Shown: one piece after another, positions 24,439-34,236 of the stretch | Numbering within the stretch: the first letter of the stretch is position 1 | Layout: each line of letters starts with the position of its first letter | NCBI RefSeq assembly: GCF_902706295.1 | Contig: NZ_CACSJJ010000003.1 | Location: 62,001 to 126,000 of the forward strand | DNA length: 64,000 nucleotides | Direction: 5' to 3' | Source of the DNA: Arthrobacter sp. 18067 | GTDB taxonomy: Bacteria > Actinomycetota > Actinomycetes > Actinomycetales > Micrococcaceae | The notes under the pieces: model-generated | What the model saw: the letters and a program-made list of their open reading frames with translations, nothing else | Told to the model about the DNA's origin: nothing | The model's database searches: none | Made by a program: the position numbers and the translations under genes

Positions 24439-25434
24439 ATGCTTGAGGCAACCAATACACCGTCGAAAACCGAAGAATCTGCTGCGCCAGTGAATGCCGC
24501 GCTTGCCGCTGAAGCCAAGATTGCGCGCATTGCCGTCACGGTCTTCCCGCTTCTGGTGGTTGCTGCCGGCGTCCTGGGATTCCTGGTTCCGGATCTGTTC
24601 AAACCGATGGGCGTTGCAGTCCCGTACCTGCTCGGCATCATCATGTTCTGCATGGGCCTTACGCTCACCCCGCCTGACTTCGCCTCGGTGGCCCGCCGCC
24701 CGTGGGCCGTAGCTCTGGGCATCGTGGCTCACTACGTCATCATGCCCGGCGCAGGGTGGCTCATTGCCGTACTCCTGCAGTTGCCTCCGGAACTGGCTGT
24801 CGGGCTCATCCTTGTGGGTTGCGCACCGTCCGGCACTGCATCGAACGTGATGGCATTCCTGGCCAAGGGCGACGTAGCCCTGTCCGTTGCCGTTGCCTCG
24901 GTTTCCACGCTGATCGCACCCATCGTGACCCCCGCATTGACACTCTTCCTGGCTGGTTCCTTCCTGCACATCGATGCCGGCGCCATGGTGATGGACATCG
25001 TGAAGACAGTGTTGCTTCCGGTGATCGCCGGCTTGCTGGCGCGGCTGTTCCTTTCGAAACTCGTCGCGAAGGTTCTTCCGGCACTTCCGTGGGCATCCGC
25101 CGTCGTAATTTCGCTGATCGTGGCCATTGTTGTGGCCGGCAGCGCCAGCAAGATCGTGGCCGCTGGTGCCATCGTGTTCCTGGCAGTGGTCCTCCACAAC
25201 GGCTTCGGCCTGGGCCTGGGCTACCTGGCCGGCAAACTCGGCCGCCTGGACGACAAGGCGCGCCGTGCCCTCGCGTTCGAAGTTGGCATGCAGAACTCCG
25301 GTCTCGCTGCGACGCTGGCCACGGCGCACTTCAGTCCCCTGGCAGCCCTGCCGTCCGCCGTGTTCTCGTTGTGGCACAACATCTCGGGTGCCATCGTTGC
25401 GGCCTGGCTTGCTCGCCGCCCGCTCAAGGACTAA
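24439..25434 (+). CDS. Bile acid:sodium symporter family protein
   Basis: This 331-residue membrane protein has about nine or ten helices. The family core is present: VPYLLGIIMFCMGLTLTPPD, LVGCAPSGTASNVMAFLAKG (the conserved Gly/Asn-rich crossover) and FEVGMQNSGLAATLATAHF. Bacterial BASS proteins carry organic anions such as bile acids or pantoate-like compounds, coupled to sodium. The start at ATG 24439 lies among three clustered ATGs and has no clear ribosome site. Its stop is three bases from that of the convergent LacI gene. Substrate unknown. Confidence 0.87.
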   Translation: MLEATNTPSKTEESAAPVNAALAAEAKIARIAVTVFPLLVVAAGVLGFLVPDLFKPMGVAVPYLLGIIMFCMGLTLTPPDFASVARRPWAVALGIVAHYVIMPGAGWLIAVLLQLPPELAVGLILVGCAPSGTASNVMAFLAKGDVALSVAVASVSTLIAPIVTPALTLFLAGSFLHIDAGAMVMDIVKTVLLPVIAGLLARLFLSKLVAKVLPALPWASAVVISLIVAIVVAGSASKIVAAGAIVFLAVVLHNGFGLGLGYLAGKLGRLDDKARRALAFEVGMQNSGLAATLATAHFSPLAALPSAVFSLWHNISGAIVAAWLARRPLKD

Positions 25435-25437
25435 CGC

Positions 25438-26442
25438 CTAGCGCTGCGTGGTTCCCCGGTGGTGCAACTTCCACGGCGATGCAATCCGGATGCCCTCCGT
25501 CGGAGTGGTCCCCGCCAGGCGATCGAGCAGCATACGGACTACCTGCTCAAAGATCGGGACCGGGCCCACTGTTGTCAGCGCAGGATCGTAGTCCTGGCCC
25601 TCGGTAGAGTTCCCGACGCCGACAATCTGGACGTCCTCGGGTACACGAAGGCCCAGGCGATAGGCCGCGCGAATGGCCTGCAACGCCTCCATGTCGTCCG
25701 TGCAAAGGATGGCTGTGGGCCGGTCCGGTAGCTGGAGCAACTCCATCGCTGACTGATAGGCGGTGGCCGGTCGGTGCTCCGACGTTCTGACCAATGACTC
25801 ATCGAGCGGGATGCCTGCCTTCTGCAGGCCGGCTGCGTAGGCGGCGAAGCGGCTCTTGGGACGGCCGGCCGGGTCTGCCCTCCGGATGCAGGCGATCCTG
25901 CGATGGGACGCGGTGAGGAAGTCCATGCACTCCTTGAGCCCGGCGTCAGCCTCCGGCGCCAGTACATCGAAGCCAGCAGGCTTCATGGTTCCCGAGATCA
26001 CCACTTGGGCAACGCCGCGGCGGGCGAGCTCCGTGACGGTTTCATCCTCGGACTTTGCCTCCGGGAAGTAGCCGATTATGACGCCGTCGGCGCCCCCGGA
26101 CATCATGAACGTCCGCCAGTCATCACCAAGCAGGATCACCGGCTGATACCCGTGCTCAGGGAGGATCCGGGCCGCCGCAGTGGCGAGGGCCCTGTCCCAT
26201 GGCCAGTCGAGGTTTCCGATGGCAACGGCCACCACGTCCGTCTTGCCCCGGCGCATCCCCCGGGCCGCCTGATTGGGTACATAGCCCAGTTCCTTCACCG
26301 CAGCCAGGACGCGGTCCTGCGTGGGCTGGCTGATCCGAGTGGTTCCACCGTGCCGACCGGAAAGCACGTAGGAGACGGTGGTCAGCGAGACCTCAGCCGC
26401 CTTCGCTACGTCCCGGATGGTGGGCTTGGATCCCTTGCTCAC
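25438..26442 (-). CDS. LacI family transcriptional regulator
   Basis: This 334-residue regulator has the LacI helix-turn-helix (PTIRDVAKAAEVSLTTVSYV, about residues 7-26), the hinge region and a periplasmic-binding-protein-like effector domain. A GTG start at 26442 is chosen because AGGAG lies about eight bases before it; an ATG further up has no support. It diverges from the alditol oxidase gene. The 129-base gap contains a LacI-type palindrome over the oxidase promoter, so it probably represses that gene in the absence of a sugar or polyol inducer. Confidence 0.9.
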   Translation of the reverse strand: MSKGSKPTIRDVAKAAEVSLTTVSYVLSGRHGGTTRISQPTQDRVLAAVKELGYVPNQAARGMRRGKTDVVAVAIGNLDWPWDRALATAAARILPEHGYQPVILLGDDWRTFMMSGGADGVIIGYFPEAKSEDETVTELARRGVAQVVISGTMKPAGFDVLAPEADAGLKECMDFLTASHRRIACIRRADPAGRPKSRFAAYAAGLQKAGIPLDESLVRTSEHRPATAYQSAMELLQLPDRPTAILCTDDMEALQAIRAAYRLGLRVPEDVQIVGVGNSTEGQDYDPALTTVGPVPIFEQVVRMLLDRLAGTTPTEGIRIASPWKLHHRGTTQR

Positions 26443-26502
26443 GTGGCACTCCTGATAGACAGCGGGTTTCTTGAACTCTAGCCGCAATGGCGTGGACACC
26501 CC

Positions 26503-26531
26503 TTGACGGAATTAGTTGTGAACCTTAACAA
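26503..26531 (+). promoter_or_regulatory. Promoter plus LacI-type operator for the alditol oxidase gene
   Basis: TTGACG (26503-26508) and TAACAA (26526-26531) are spaced 17 bases. The imperfect 16-base palindrome TTGTGAACCTTAACAA (26516-26531) covers the spacer and the -10 element. It resembles LacI-family operators with central symmetry. The divergent LacI gene is the obvious binder. Confidence 0.5.
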
Positions 26532-26571
26532 TTACGGGAGCCACTAAGTATCCGAGCGGGAAGATCATTCG

Positions 26572-27819
26572 ATGAAGAACTGGGCAGGAAACCTTGAGTA
26601 CTCGTCCGCGGAAGTCCACCGCCCAACGTCGGTAGCGGAGTTGCAGGAGCTGGTAGCAAGCGCAACGCGGGTCAAGGCGCTCGGTTCCCGGCACTCCTTC
26701 AACACTGTGGCCGACACCGATGGCATCCACATCCTCCTCGACGCCCTGCCGCAGTCGCTTGTAGTGGACGCCGCTAAGGGCACAGTCAAGGTCAGCGGCG
26801 GCATCAGTTACGGAGCCCTGGGCCGCGCCCTCGATGAACAGGGCTTCGCCATCCACAACCTCGCTTCACTCCCCCACATCTCAGTCGCTGGTGCCATTCA
26901 AACCGGCACGCACGGCAGTGGAGTCAACAATCCCTCCTTGGCAGCCGCCGTCGTGGGTATTGACCTGGTGCGCGCCTCCGGCGAGCTGGTGACGCTCACA
27001 GCGGACGACGACGAATTCCTCGCCAGCGTGGTGGGCGTGGGAGCCCTGGGCATCGTGACGGGGCTGGAGCTGGCGGTCCGGCCGAGCTTCGAGGTCCGGC
27101 AGCGCGTGCTCACGGGTTTGTCGTGGGAGAGTGCTTTGACGAACTTCCAGGGCATCGCTTCCAGTGCTTACAGCGTCAGCTTCTTCACCGACTACACTGG
27201 CGACACCATCCCGCAGGTCTGGCTCAAGGCACTGGATACCGAGGCTCCCTTGCCGGACCTTTTTGGGGCGACAGCTGCGACGACTGCGATGCACCCCTTG
27301 CCGGATATGTCTGCAGAGAACTGCACCGAGCAGCTGGACGTCGCTGGAAAGTGGCTGGACCGTTTGCCGCACTTCCGCCACGAATTTACGCCGAGCAACG
27401 GCGAGGAGCTGCAGAGCGAGTTCCTCTTGCCCCTGGATCAGGCGCCCGCAGCATTGCAGGCAGTTCGCGGACTCTCCGAGAAGCTGGCGCCGCTGCTGTT
27501 CATCTCCGAAATCCGCACGATAGCCGCCGACGAATTCTGGCTCAGCCCTTTCTACGAGCAGCAAAGTGTCGCCCTCCACTTCACGTGGAAACCGTTGCAG
27601 CCTGAGGTTGAAGCGGTACTCCCCGAACTTGAGGAAGCCCTGCGGCCGTTCGGAGCCCGCCCGCACTGGGGAAAGCTCTTCACACCCGGCCAGTATGACT
27701 TCGCCGCGCTCTACCCACGATTCGAGGACTTCCGGGCGCTGGTCCAGGCCAACGACCCCTCGGGTAAGTTCCGCAACAGCTTGTTGGACAGCGTGCTGGG
27801 CGTTGCCGTTACGTCGTAG
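26572..27819 (+). CDS. FAD-dependent alditol oxidase (AldO/xylitol oxidase family)
   Basis: This 415-residue flavoprotein has a vanillyl-alcohol-oxidase-type FAD domain. ALGSRHSFNT contains His41, the residue that is covalently linked to FAD in characterised alditol oxidases. The PHISVAGAIQTGTHGSG loop and the ALO-type C-terminus (RPHWGKLFT) are also present. It oxidises sugar alcohols such as xylitol or sorbitol to aldoses with release of hydrogen peroxide. It is cytoplasmic and about the usual length. It is controlled, probably, by the divergent LacI regulator and converges with the biotin carboxylase gene. Confidence 0.88.
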   Translation: MKNWAGNLEYSSAEVHRPTSVAELQELVASATRVKALGSRHSFNTVADTDGIHILLDALPQSLVVDAAKGTVKVSGGISYGALGRALDEQGFAIHNLASLPHISVAGAIQTGTHGSGVNNPSLAAAVVGIDLVRASGELVTLTADDDEFLASVVGVGALGIVTGLELAVRPSFEVRQRVLTGLSWESALTNFQGIASSAYSVSFFTDYTGDTIPQVWLKALDTEAPLPDLFGATAATTAMHPLPDMSAENCTEQLDVAGKWLDRLPHFRHEFTPSNGEELQSEFLLPLDQAPAALQAVRGLSEKLAPLLFISEIRTIAADEFWLSPFYEQQSVALHFTWKPLQPEVEAVLPELEEALRPFGARPHWGKLFTPGQYDFAALYPRFEDFRALVQANDPSGKFRNSLLDSVLGVAVTS

Positions 27820-27822
27820 CGG

Positions 27823-29580
27823 CTACTCGATGTGAGCCAGCACGGCGCCGGCCGTGACAACCCCGCCCGGCGCCGACAGGACCTCGGAGAGCGTTCCGGT
27901 ACGGTGCGCTGACACTTGGGTTTCCATCTTCATGGCTTCCAGGACCACCAAAGGATCCCCGGCGGCCACGTCAGTGCCAGGTTCGACGAGCCACTTGACC
28001 ACGGTGCCGGACATGCTCGAGACGAGTGCCGATTCTGCGGGAGAGTCGCCCGTACCGGAGTCCGGCAGGCCCGTCACGTCGGAGGCAGCGGGGATGCCCT
28101 GCCCGGAGCGTGCCCAGCCGTCCAGCAGGTCTGCTGGAAGGCCAACAGCCAGCCGTTTGCCGTCGACGTCGATGGTGATGGTTCGCCGTTCTCCCTCCGG
28201 GGCCACCACGTTGTACTCGGGGTCCACAGGGATCTGGTCGGCGAAGTCGGTTTCGATCCATCGCGTGTGAACGTTCAGGCCGGCAACGGAGGTGAAATCC
28301 TCGGACTCCAGGACCGCCCGGTGGAATGGCAAGACTGTGGGCAAACCCGTGATGTTGATTTCGGCGAGGGCACGGCGCGCACGGCGGAGTGCCTGCTGTC
28401 GGTCCGCTCCAGTGACGATGAGCTTGGCCAGCAGGGAGTCGAACTGCGGGGCGACGAACGAACCCGAACGCACGCCGGTGTCCAAGCGGATGCCCGGACC
28501 GGTGGGTGATTCGAAGGAAGCCACGGTTCCCGGTGAGGGCAGGAATCCGCGGCCTACGTCTTCGGCGTTGATACGGAATTCGAAGGAGTGCCCACGTGGG
28601 GTGGGATCCTCGGTGATGCTCAGCGGCAACCCGGCCGCGATCCGGAACTGCTCCTGCACAAGGTCGATTCCGGCGGTTTCCTCCGTGATGGGGTGCTCAA
28701 CCTGGAGGCGTGTGTTGACCTCCAGGAAGGCCACGGCGCCATCCGCTGAGACCAGGAACTCCACCGTTCCAGCGCCGTAGTATCCGGCTTCGCGGACGAT
28801 TGCCTTGGAGCCGTCATAGACCTGCTGGCGCTGGGAGTCGCTCAGGAAGGGCGCGGGAGCCTCTTCTACGAGTTTTTGGTGTCGACGCTGCAGGGAACAG
28901 TCACGCGTTCCCACTACAACCACGTTGCCATGGACATCCGCGATGATCTGGGCTTCTACGTGCCGGGGCCGGTCCAGGTACTGTTCGACGAAGCACTCGC
29001 CTCGACCGAATGCGGCCACAGCCTCACGAACTGCCGAGTCGAAAGCTTCCTCTACCTCGGCGAGTTCGCGGACCACCTTCAGACCGCGACCACCACCGCC
29101 GAAGGCAGCCTTGATGGCCATGGGGAGGCCGTGTTCCTCGGCAAAGGCCCGTGCTTCTGCGGCCGAGGAAACAGGTCCGTCGCTACCGGCAACGAGAGGC
29201 GCTCCGGCGCGGACGGCGATCTCGCGGGCGGTGATCTTGTTTCCCAACTGACGGATCGACTCCGGCGAGGGACCGATCCACTCAAGTCCGGCGTCGAGCA
29301 CTGCCTGCGCGAACTCGGCATTCTCCGACAGGAAGCCGTATCCGGGGTGGACGGCGTCCGCACCGGACTGCGCAGCAACGGCGAGCAGCTTCCCGATGTT
29401 CAAGTACGTGTCAGCGGGCGAGTTTCCGTCCAGGCTGTAGGCTTCGTCGGCAGCGCCAACATGCATGGCATCGGCGTCAATGTCGGCGTAAACGGCCACC
29501 GAGGCAATGCCGGCGTCGTCGCAGGCTCGGGCGACGCGGACTGCGATTTCGCCGCGGTTCGCGATCAGGACCTTGCGCAT
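27823..29580 (-). CDS. Biotin carboxylase/BCCP fusion protein (acetyl-CoA carboxylase alpha-type)
   Basis: This 585-residue protein has the biotin carboxylase N-domain ([20 protein letters not shown]), an ATP-grasp domain with the [12 protein letters not shown] glycine loop, the C-domain, and a C-terminal biotinyl domain with EAMKMETQ, in which Lys551 carries biotin. The start at 29580 is where family similarity begins. Carboxylases of this type are regularly encoded in 5-oxoprolinase or urea-amidolyase-like clusters; here it follows the fused pxpBC gene by seven bases. It has no carboxyltransferase partner in the window, so its role is unproven. Possible roles are activation of 5-oxoproline or supply of a carboxylation step. 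Confidence 0.85.
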   Translation of the reverse strand: MRKVLIANRGEIAVRVARACDDAGIASVAVYADIDADAMHVGAADEAYSLDGNSPADTYLNIGKLLAVAAQSGADAVHPGYGFLSENAEFAQAVLDAGLEWIGPSPESIRQLGNKITAREIAVRAGAPLVAGSDGPVSSAAEARAFAEEHGLPMAIKAAFGGGGRGLKVVRELAEVEEAFDSAVREAVAAFGRGECFVEQYLDRPRHVEAQIIADVHGNVVVVGTRDCSLQRRHQKLVEEAPAPFLSDSQRQQVYDGSKAIVREAGYYGAGTVEFLVSADGAVAFLEVNTRLQVEHPITEETAGIDLVQEQFRIAAGLPLSITEDPTPRGHSFEFRINAEDVGRGFLPSPGTVASFESPTGPGIRLDTGVRSGSFVAPQFDSLLAKLIVTGADRQQALRRARRALAEINITGLPTVLPFHRAVLESEDFTSVAGLNVHTRWIETDFADQIPVDPEYNVVAPEGERRTITIDVDGKRLAVGLPADLLDGWARSGQGIPAASDVTGLPDSGTGDSPAESALVSSMSGTVVKWLVEPGTDVAAGDPLVVLEAMKMETQVSAHRTGTLSEVLSAPGGVVTAGAVLAHIE

Positions 29581-29587
29581 CAAATAC

Positions 29588-31252
29588 TCACTTCTCTGGG
29601 GTCTTGGTGAAGGGTGTGGTGACGTCCGGTGAATCCGGTACGAACCGGAAGCGGATACGCCCGCCAATGGGGACTTGGGCGGCACGGTCCAGGTGTTCAT
29701 CGCGAACCACTCCGATTACCGGATAGCCGCCAGTGATGGGGTGGTCCGCAAGGAACAACACGGGCAGCCCCGCCGGCGGGATCTGGAGTGCACCGGCCAT
29801 GGTCCCTTCGCTGGGGAGCTCACCTTCGCGGGTTCTATGAAGCGGTGCGCCGTCCAAGCGCATGCCCACCCTGTTCGACTGCGGCGTGACCAACCATTCC
29901 TGGCTGCACAACGAATCCAGGGCTTCCTGGTCGAACCAGTCGGCACGTGGCCCTGGAACTACGTCCAATACCGTGACTCCGGCGCCGGGGAAATCCGGTT
30001 GCAGTTCGGGGCTGCCAACTGCGGTGGATACCGTGGCCTCGCCGATAGGGAGCTCCTGCCCGAGGGCAAGTGGAGCCGGTCCAATCCCTGACATCGTGTC
30101 CGCCGAGCGGCTGCCCAGAACCTCAGGAACGTCCACTCCGCCACGGACTGCCACGTAGTTTCGGAATCCGGACTCGGGAGCACCCAAGGTGAGCACTTCT
30201 CCGTCGAGCAGCGCGAAAGCTGTAGCCATCGGAACGGTCCGCTGCGCGCCCGGCTTGGAGTCGTCGTCGGACTCTTCGGACTCAGTCAACGACGGCGACT
30301 GCACGGTCAGGGTGGTCGGCGCACCTGCCACGGCAATCACCTGGTCGCCGATGGCCTCAACCGTGAGCCCGCCATTGACGGTCTCAATGGCGGCCACCGA
30401 GGAGTTATTGCCAACCAACCGGTTTGCCCGTCGCAGCGACGCCCGGTCCAGGGCACCAGCGGCAGAGACACCCAACGGACCAAAGCCTCGACGGCCGAGG
30501 TCCTGGATGAGGCTCTGTGCACCCGGGTTGAGAATCCTCAGTCCGGACTCAGGGTGGTGCTCCGTTTCGGGTTCGCGCGCCACCGAGGCTCCAGTGGTCA
30601 CAACGTCGCGGACGGCCCGGTACTGAACCCGGTCGCCGGGGCGAACCAAGGCTGGCTGCGCGCGGTCCAGATCCCACATCCGTGCGCCCGTTCGGCCTAT
30701 CAGCTGCCAACCGCCCGGTGAACGGCGAGGGTAAACGGCTGAGTACTGACCACCTAGAGCAACGGATCCGGCGGGAACGGCTGTGCGCGGGGAAGAACGG
30801 CGAGGAACTGTGAGGGCTTCGTTTTCGCCCACCATGTAGCCGAAACCGGGCGCGAAGCCAGCGAAAGCAACGGTCCAGATCTGGCCCGTGTGCGCGGCGA
30901 CTACGCCGTCCACGCCCAGTCCGGTCAGCTCCGCGACATCGGCGAGGTCGTCGCCGTCGTACACGGTGTCGATGACCACCAAACCGGAGTCGGTGACTTC
31001 CGGGGCAATGAGCTCCAGCTCCAGGAGCCGCAAACCTATGGCCCGGGTCGCGGCGGCGGATTCACCCACCACCATGACCGTTTCCGCGGCGGCGAGAACA
31101 TCAACCTGGCCGGGAAGCGGGGACTTGTAGAGCATGTCCTGCAGGGCGAGCACGTCCTGCAGGCCGTCCAACTCAGCCAGAACGGCACGGGTTCCGACGG
31201 GCCGAACGGAGCGAACCCTGTTAGCGGTGGAGGTCTGCATCACGGTTTCCAT
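29588..31252 (-). CDS. pxpBC: Fused 5-oxoprolinase subunits B and C (KipI-KipA)
   Basis: This 554-residue protein joins a KipI/PxpB domain (about 1-215, with the conserved [20 protein letters not shown] segment) to a KipA/PxpC domain (about 230-554, with [20 protein letters not shown] and a C-terminal barrel). Known PxpA, PxpB and PxpC together hydrolyse 5-oxo-L-proline to glutamate with ATP. In many bacteria B and C are separate, and here they form one polypeptide. A start at 31252 is preferred, with 31240 as an alternative. It lies six bases after the transporter gene in the same operon. Confidence 0.9.
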   Translation of the reverse strand: METVMQTSTANRVRSVRPVGTRAVLAELDGLQDVLALQDMLYKSPLPGQVDVLAAAETVMVVGESAAATRAIGLRLLELELIAPEVTDSGLVVIDTVYDGDDLADVAELTGLGVDGVVAAHTGQIWTVAFAGFAPGFGYMVGENEALTVPRRSSPRTAVPAGSVALGGQYSAVYPRRSPGGWQLIGRTGARMWDLDRAQPALVRPGDRVQYRAVRDVVTTGASVAREPETEHHPESGLRILNPGAQSLIQDLGRRGFGPLGVSAAGALDRASLRRANRLVGNNSSVAAIETVNGGLTVEAIGDQVIAVAGAPTTLTVQSPSLTESEESDDDSKPGAQRTVPMATAFALLDGEVLTLGAPESGFRNYVAVRGGVDVPEVLGSRSADTMSGIGPAPLALGQELPIGEATVSTAVGSPELQPDFPGAGVTVLDVVPGPRADWFDQEALDSLCSQEWLVTPQSNRVGMRLDGAPLHRTREGELPSEGTMAGALQIPPAGLPVLFLADHPITGGYPVIGVVRDEHLDRAAQVPIGGRIRFRFVPDSPDVTTPFTKTPEK

Positions 31253-31258
31253 CTTCAG

Positions 31259-32608
31259 CTACGCCGCCGGCTGAGCGTGCGTTCCCTGCATCAACCGGAT
31301 GTCTTCCTCCGGCTCGGGGTCGCGGCCGAGGAGCATGCCGACGATCGTGACAACAGCCGCGACGAGGATATACACGGCGATCAGGTACCAGCCACCGCCA
31401 GCGGCGCCGTAGAGGGCCGTGAAGATGATGGGGGCAACGGCACCACCGATCACACCGGCCAGGGTGTAGGCCAGGGAGCTGCCCGCGTAGCGGAGCCGGG
31501 CCGGGAACTGCTCGGTGATAAAGGCTGCCTGAGGGCCGTACATGAAGGCGTGGAGTGCCAGGCCGATCACGGTGCCGATGGTCAGCATGGCAACGGACTT
31601 GCCCTGGATCATCAGGAAGAACAACGGGATGTACGCGGCAGTAGCGGCTGCGGCGATGCCGTAGACCCAGCGACGGTTGAAACGGTCAGTAAGGGCACCG
31701 GCCAGCGGGATCAGGAACAGCTGGAACGCTGAGCCGATCAGGATGGCGGACAAGACATTGCCCGTGGTCATGCCCAGTTGCTTGGTGGCATAAACGGCTA
31801 CGAACACGGTGAACAGTGCGTAGAGGATGTCGGGGCAAACGCGGGAGAGAGCGGCGGCCACCAACGCCTTGGGTTGCGTGGTGAAGACTTCCTTGATGGG
31901 AGCCTTGGGACGATCGCCCTTGGCCTGGATGGCCTTGAACACCGGGGTTTCTTCCAGCCTCAGGCGGATGACCAGGCCGAAGACCACCAGGAGAGCGGAA
32001 GCGAGGAAGGCTACGCGCCAGCCCCAGGAGAGGAATGCTTCGTCGCTGAGGGAAGCGGCAAGAATGGCAAGGACGCCGTTAGCCATGAGGTTGCCCGCCG
32101 GCGGGCCGATCTGGGCCGCCGAGGACCAGAAGCCGCGCTTGTTGGGGTCACCGAATTCGCTGGACAGCAAGACTGCACCGCCCCATTCGCCGCCAACACC
32201 GATCCCCTGCGCCAGCCGCAGCAGGACAAGAATGGTGGGTGCCGCGACACCGATCACGGAGTAGTCGGGCAATGCACCGATGAGCACCGTTGCCACACCG
32301 ATGAGGACAAGAGTGAAGACCAGGACGTACTTGCGGCCGATCTTGTCACCCAGGCGACCAAAGATGACGCCACCGATCGGACGGGCAAGGTAGCCAACCG
32401 CGAAAGCTGAGAACGAAAGAAGCAGTGCAACGAATTCGTCATTGCCCGGGAAGAAGATCTTGGGGAACACGAGGGCCGAGGCCACCGAGTAGATGGCGAA
32501 GTCGTAGTATTCCAGCGAGGTGCCGGTGAGGCTTGCGACGTACGCCTTGAGCGCGCCGGGCGGTGGCTTCCTTGTCACTGCCTTGGCTGCTTTGTTGGTG
32601 CTGGTCAT
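31259..32608 (-). CDS. MFS transporter, metabolite:H+ symporter type
   Basis: This 449-residue protein has 12 membrane helices. Its MHS-family motif YLARPIGGVIFGRLGDKIGR lies between helices 2 and 3, and the RLAQGIGVGGEWGGAVLLSS motif in helix 4 is typical of proline/betaine, citrate and ketoglutarate importers. It sits inside the 5-oxoprolinase operon, so 5-oxoproline is the likely substrate (inferred from context). GGAGGA precedes the ATG at 32608. Confidence 0.88.
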   Translation of the reverse strand: MTSTNKAAKAVTRKPPPGALKAYVASLTGTSLEYYDFAIYSVASALVFPKIFFPGNDEFVALLLSFSAFAVGYLARPIGGVIFGRLGDKIGRKYVLVFTLVLIGVATVLIGALPDYSVIGVAAPTILVLLRLAQGIGVGGEWGGAVLLSSEFGDPNKRGFWSSAAQIGPPAGNLMANGVLAILAASLSDEAFLSWGWRVAFLASALLVVFGLVIRLRLEETPVFKAIQAKGDRPKAPIKEVFTTQPKALVAAALSRVCPDILYALFTVFVAVYATKQLGMTTGNVLSAILIGSAFQLFLIPLAGALTDRFNRRWVYGIAAAATAAYIPLFFLMIQGKSVAMLTIGTVIGLALHAFMYGPQAAFITEQFPARLRYAGSSLAYTLAGVIGGAVAPIIFTALYGAAGGGWYLIAVYILVAAVVTIVGMLLGRDPEPEEDIRLMQGTHAQPAA

Positions 32609-32655
32609 GATGTCCTCCGGGGGGATGAGGGATGGTGCGGGGCGCCCAGGGTGGG

Positions 32656-33414
32656 CTAGAGGAACGAGCCGACAGTTACGCCGGCAGCGCCCAGAGCGGA
32701 CTGCACTGCGGTAGCCATCGCAACGGCTCCGGGCGAGTCACCATGCACGCAGATGCTTTCCGCGTGGATATTCAGGATGGAACCGTCAATGGTCCTGACG
32801 GACTGTTCGGTGGCCATCCGCAGGACGTGCTCCGCCACTTCAGCAGGATCGTGAAGCACGGCACCTGGTTGTGAGCGGGAGACAAGCGTTCCATCAGGGT
32901 TGTAGGCGCGGTCAGCGAATGCTTCGGCAACGCCCCTAAGACCGGCTTCTTCAGCGAGACGCAGGACTTCGGAACCCGGGAGGCCGAGGATCGGAAGGCT
33001 GGGGTCAACCGATTTCACAGCATCGACGACGGCACGGGCCTGTGCGGTGTGCTTGACGATCGCGTTGTAGAGGCCGCCGTGGGGCTTCACGTACTGGACG
33101 CGGGCTCCTGTGGTGGCCGCCAGCGCCTGCAGCGCACCAATCTGGTACACGACATCGTCAGCCAGTTCTGTCGGATCGATATCCATGAAGCGGCGGCCGA
33201 ATCCCGCGAGATCGCGGTAACCAACATGGGCACCAATCACGACGCCGGCCTGAACCGCCTTTTCGCAGGTGCTGCGGATGACGCTGGGATCGCCGGCGTG
33301 GAATCCACACGCAACGTTTGCGCTGGAGACTGACTCAAACATGGCAGCGTCATCGCCGAGCGTCCAGCGTCCGAATGACTCTCCGACGTCGCTGTTCAAA
33401 TCGATGATTGCCAT
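32656..33414 (-). CDS. pxpA: 5-oxoprolinase subunit A (LamB/YcsF family)
   Basis: This 252-residue protein matches PxpA/YcsF from end to end: [15 protein letters not shown] at the N-terminus, [16 protein letters not shown], the metal/substrate loop [25 protein letters not shown], and the C-terminal [15 protein letters not shown]. It is the catalytic partner of the PxpBC fusion in ATP-dependent 5-oxoproline hydrolysis. AGGGA is spaced suitably before the ATG. It is the first gene of the operon pxpA-MFS-pxpBC-biotin carboxylase and diverges from the GntR regulator. Confidence 0.93.
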   Translation of the reverse strand: MAIIDLNSDVGESFGRWTLGDDAAMFESVSSANVACGFHAGDPSVIRSTCEKAVQAGVVIGAHVGYRDLAGFGRRFMDIDPTELADDVVYQIGALQALAATTGARVQYVKPHGGLYNAIVKHTAQARAVVDAVKSVDPSLPILGLPGSEVLRLAEEAGLRGVAEAFADRAYNPDGTLVSRSQPGAVLHDPAEVAEHVLRMATEQSVRTIDGSILNIHAESICVHGDSPGAVAMATAVQSALGAAGVTVGSFL

Positions 33415-33463
33415 GATGTGATCCCTGCCTCGTGATGTGCGTTACATCCAGCATGCACTATTT

Positions 33464-33488
33464 CGCTGGATTGTTCAACGATCCAGCG
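33464..33488. promoter_or_regulatory. Near-perfect 25-bp palindromic operator (GntR/FCD type)
   Basis: The sequence CGCTGGATTGTTCAAC followed by GATCCAGCG is symmetrical in 11 of 12 base pairs about a central C (33476). It lies between pxpA and the divergent GntR gene and is the obvious autoregulatory operator. The core GTTCAAC resembles FCD-type GntR sites. Confidence 0.6.
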
Positions 33489-33523
33489 ATCCCAGTTTCC
33501 GGCAATCGTGTACTTTTGGTGTC

Positions 33524-34222
33524 ATGGCCAGTGCAGATCAGGAAAAAAGCGAACACCCTGGCTTTGATGGCGCAAGGGCACGGGTCCGCCTGAGAGTCCC
33601 TTCGGTTGCCGAGAGGGTTGCCGAGGAACTGCGCTACCAACTGGCCGAGGGATTCCTGGTTCCCGGCGCCAAACTGACCGAGGCCACCATCGCCGAGGAT
33701 CTGGGCGTCTCCCGGAACACCGTCCGGGAGGCCTTCGCAGAGCTGGCCGGAGAACGGCTCCTCATCCGTCAGCCCAACAAGGGTGTCTACGTGGCCACCC
33801 TTGAAGCCGGCGACATCCACGACGTCTACACAGTCCGCCGGGCAATAGAGGTCAGTTCCATCCGCGCAGGAGGTTCACCCGAGCGCATCGCCGCCGTCAG
33901 GGCCGCCGTCGAAGAGGGGAAACGCGCAGCAGCCGCCGACGACAACGAAGGACTGGGCAGCGCCAACCAGCATTTCCACGGAGCAATCGTTGCCCTGGCC
34001 GAGAGCAACAGGCTGGACACGATCATGGCGCAGGTCCTGGCCGAGATGCGGCTGTACTTCCACAAGGCCACCATGAACGCGCACTTTTACAGCGACTGGC
34101 TCACGGAAAACGAGCAGATCTGCTCAGCGCTGGAAGCCGGCAAACTTGAACGCGCCGGGGACCTGCTCCTGGCCTACCTCAACCGTTCCGAGCAGCAGCA
34201 GACCGCCATCCACGGCGCGTAA
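33524..34222 (+). CDS. GntR family transcriptional regulator (FCD subfamily)
   Basis: This 232-residue regulator has an N-terminal winged helix (ERVAEELRYQLAEGFLVPGA and EDLGVSRNTVREAFAELAGE, about residues 25-90) and a C-terminal FCD effector domain (about 105-225). The FCD domain has the metal-binding histidines ANQHFHGAIV and FHKATMNAHFY. It diverges from the 5-oxoprolinase operon and presumably controls it in response to 5-oxoproline or glutamate; this is inferred from the shared palindromic gap. ATG 33524 is the likely start; a frame extension upstream crosses the operator and is rejected. Confidence 0.9.
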   Translation: MASADQEKSEHPGFDGARARVRLRVPSVAERVAEELRYQLAEGFLVPGAKLTEATIAEDLGVSRNTVREAFAELAGERLLIRQPNKGVYVATLEAGDIHDVYTVRRAIEVSSIRAGGSPERIAAVRAAVEEGKRAAAADDNEGLGSANQHFHGAIVALAESNRLDTIMAQVLAEMRLYFHKATMNAHFYSDWLTENEQICSALEAGKLERAGDLLLAYLNRSEQQQTAIHGA

Positions 34223-34236
34223 GCCTGGACCAGCGG

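Noticed and set aside
28876..29610. Plus-strand frame of 244 residues opposite the biotin carboxylase gene
   Set aside because: It lies wholly antisense to a well-supported gene and reflects GC-rich third positions; it has no ribosome site and no recognisable domain.
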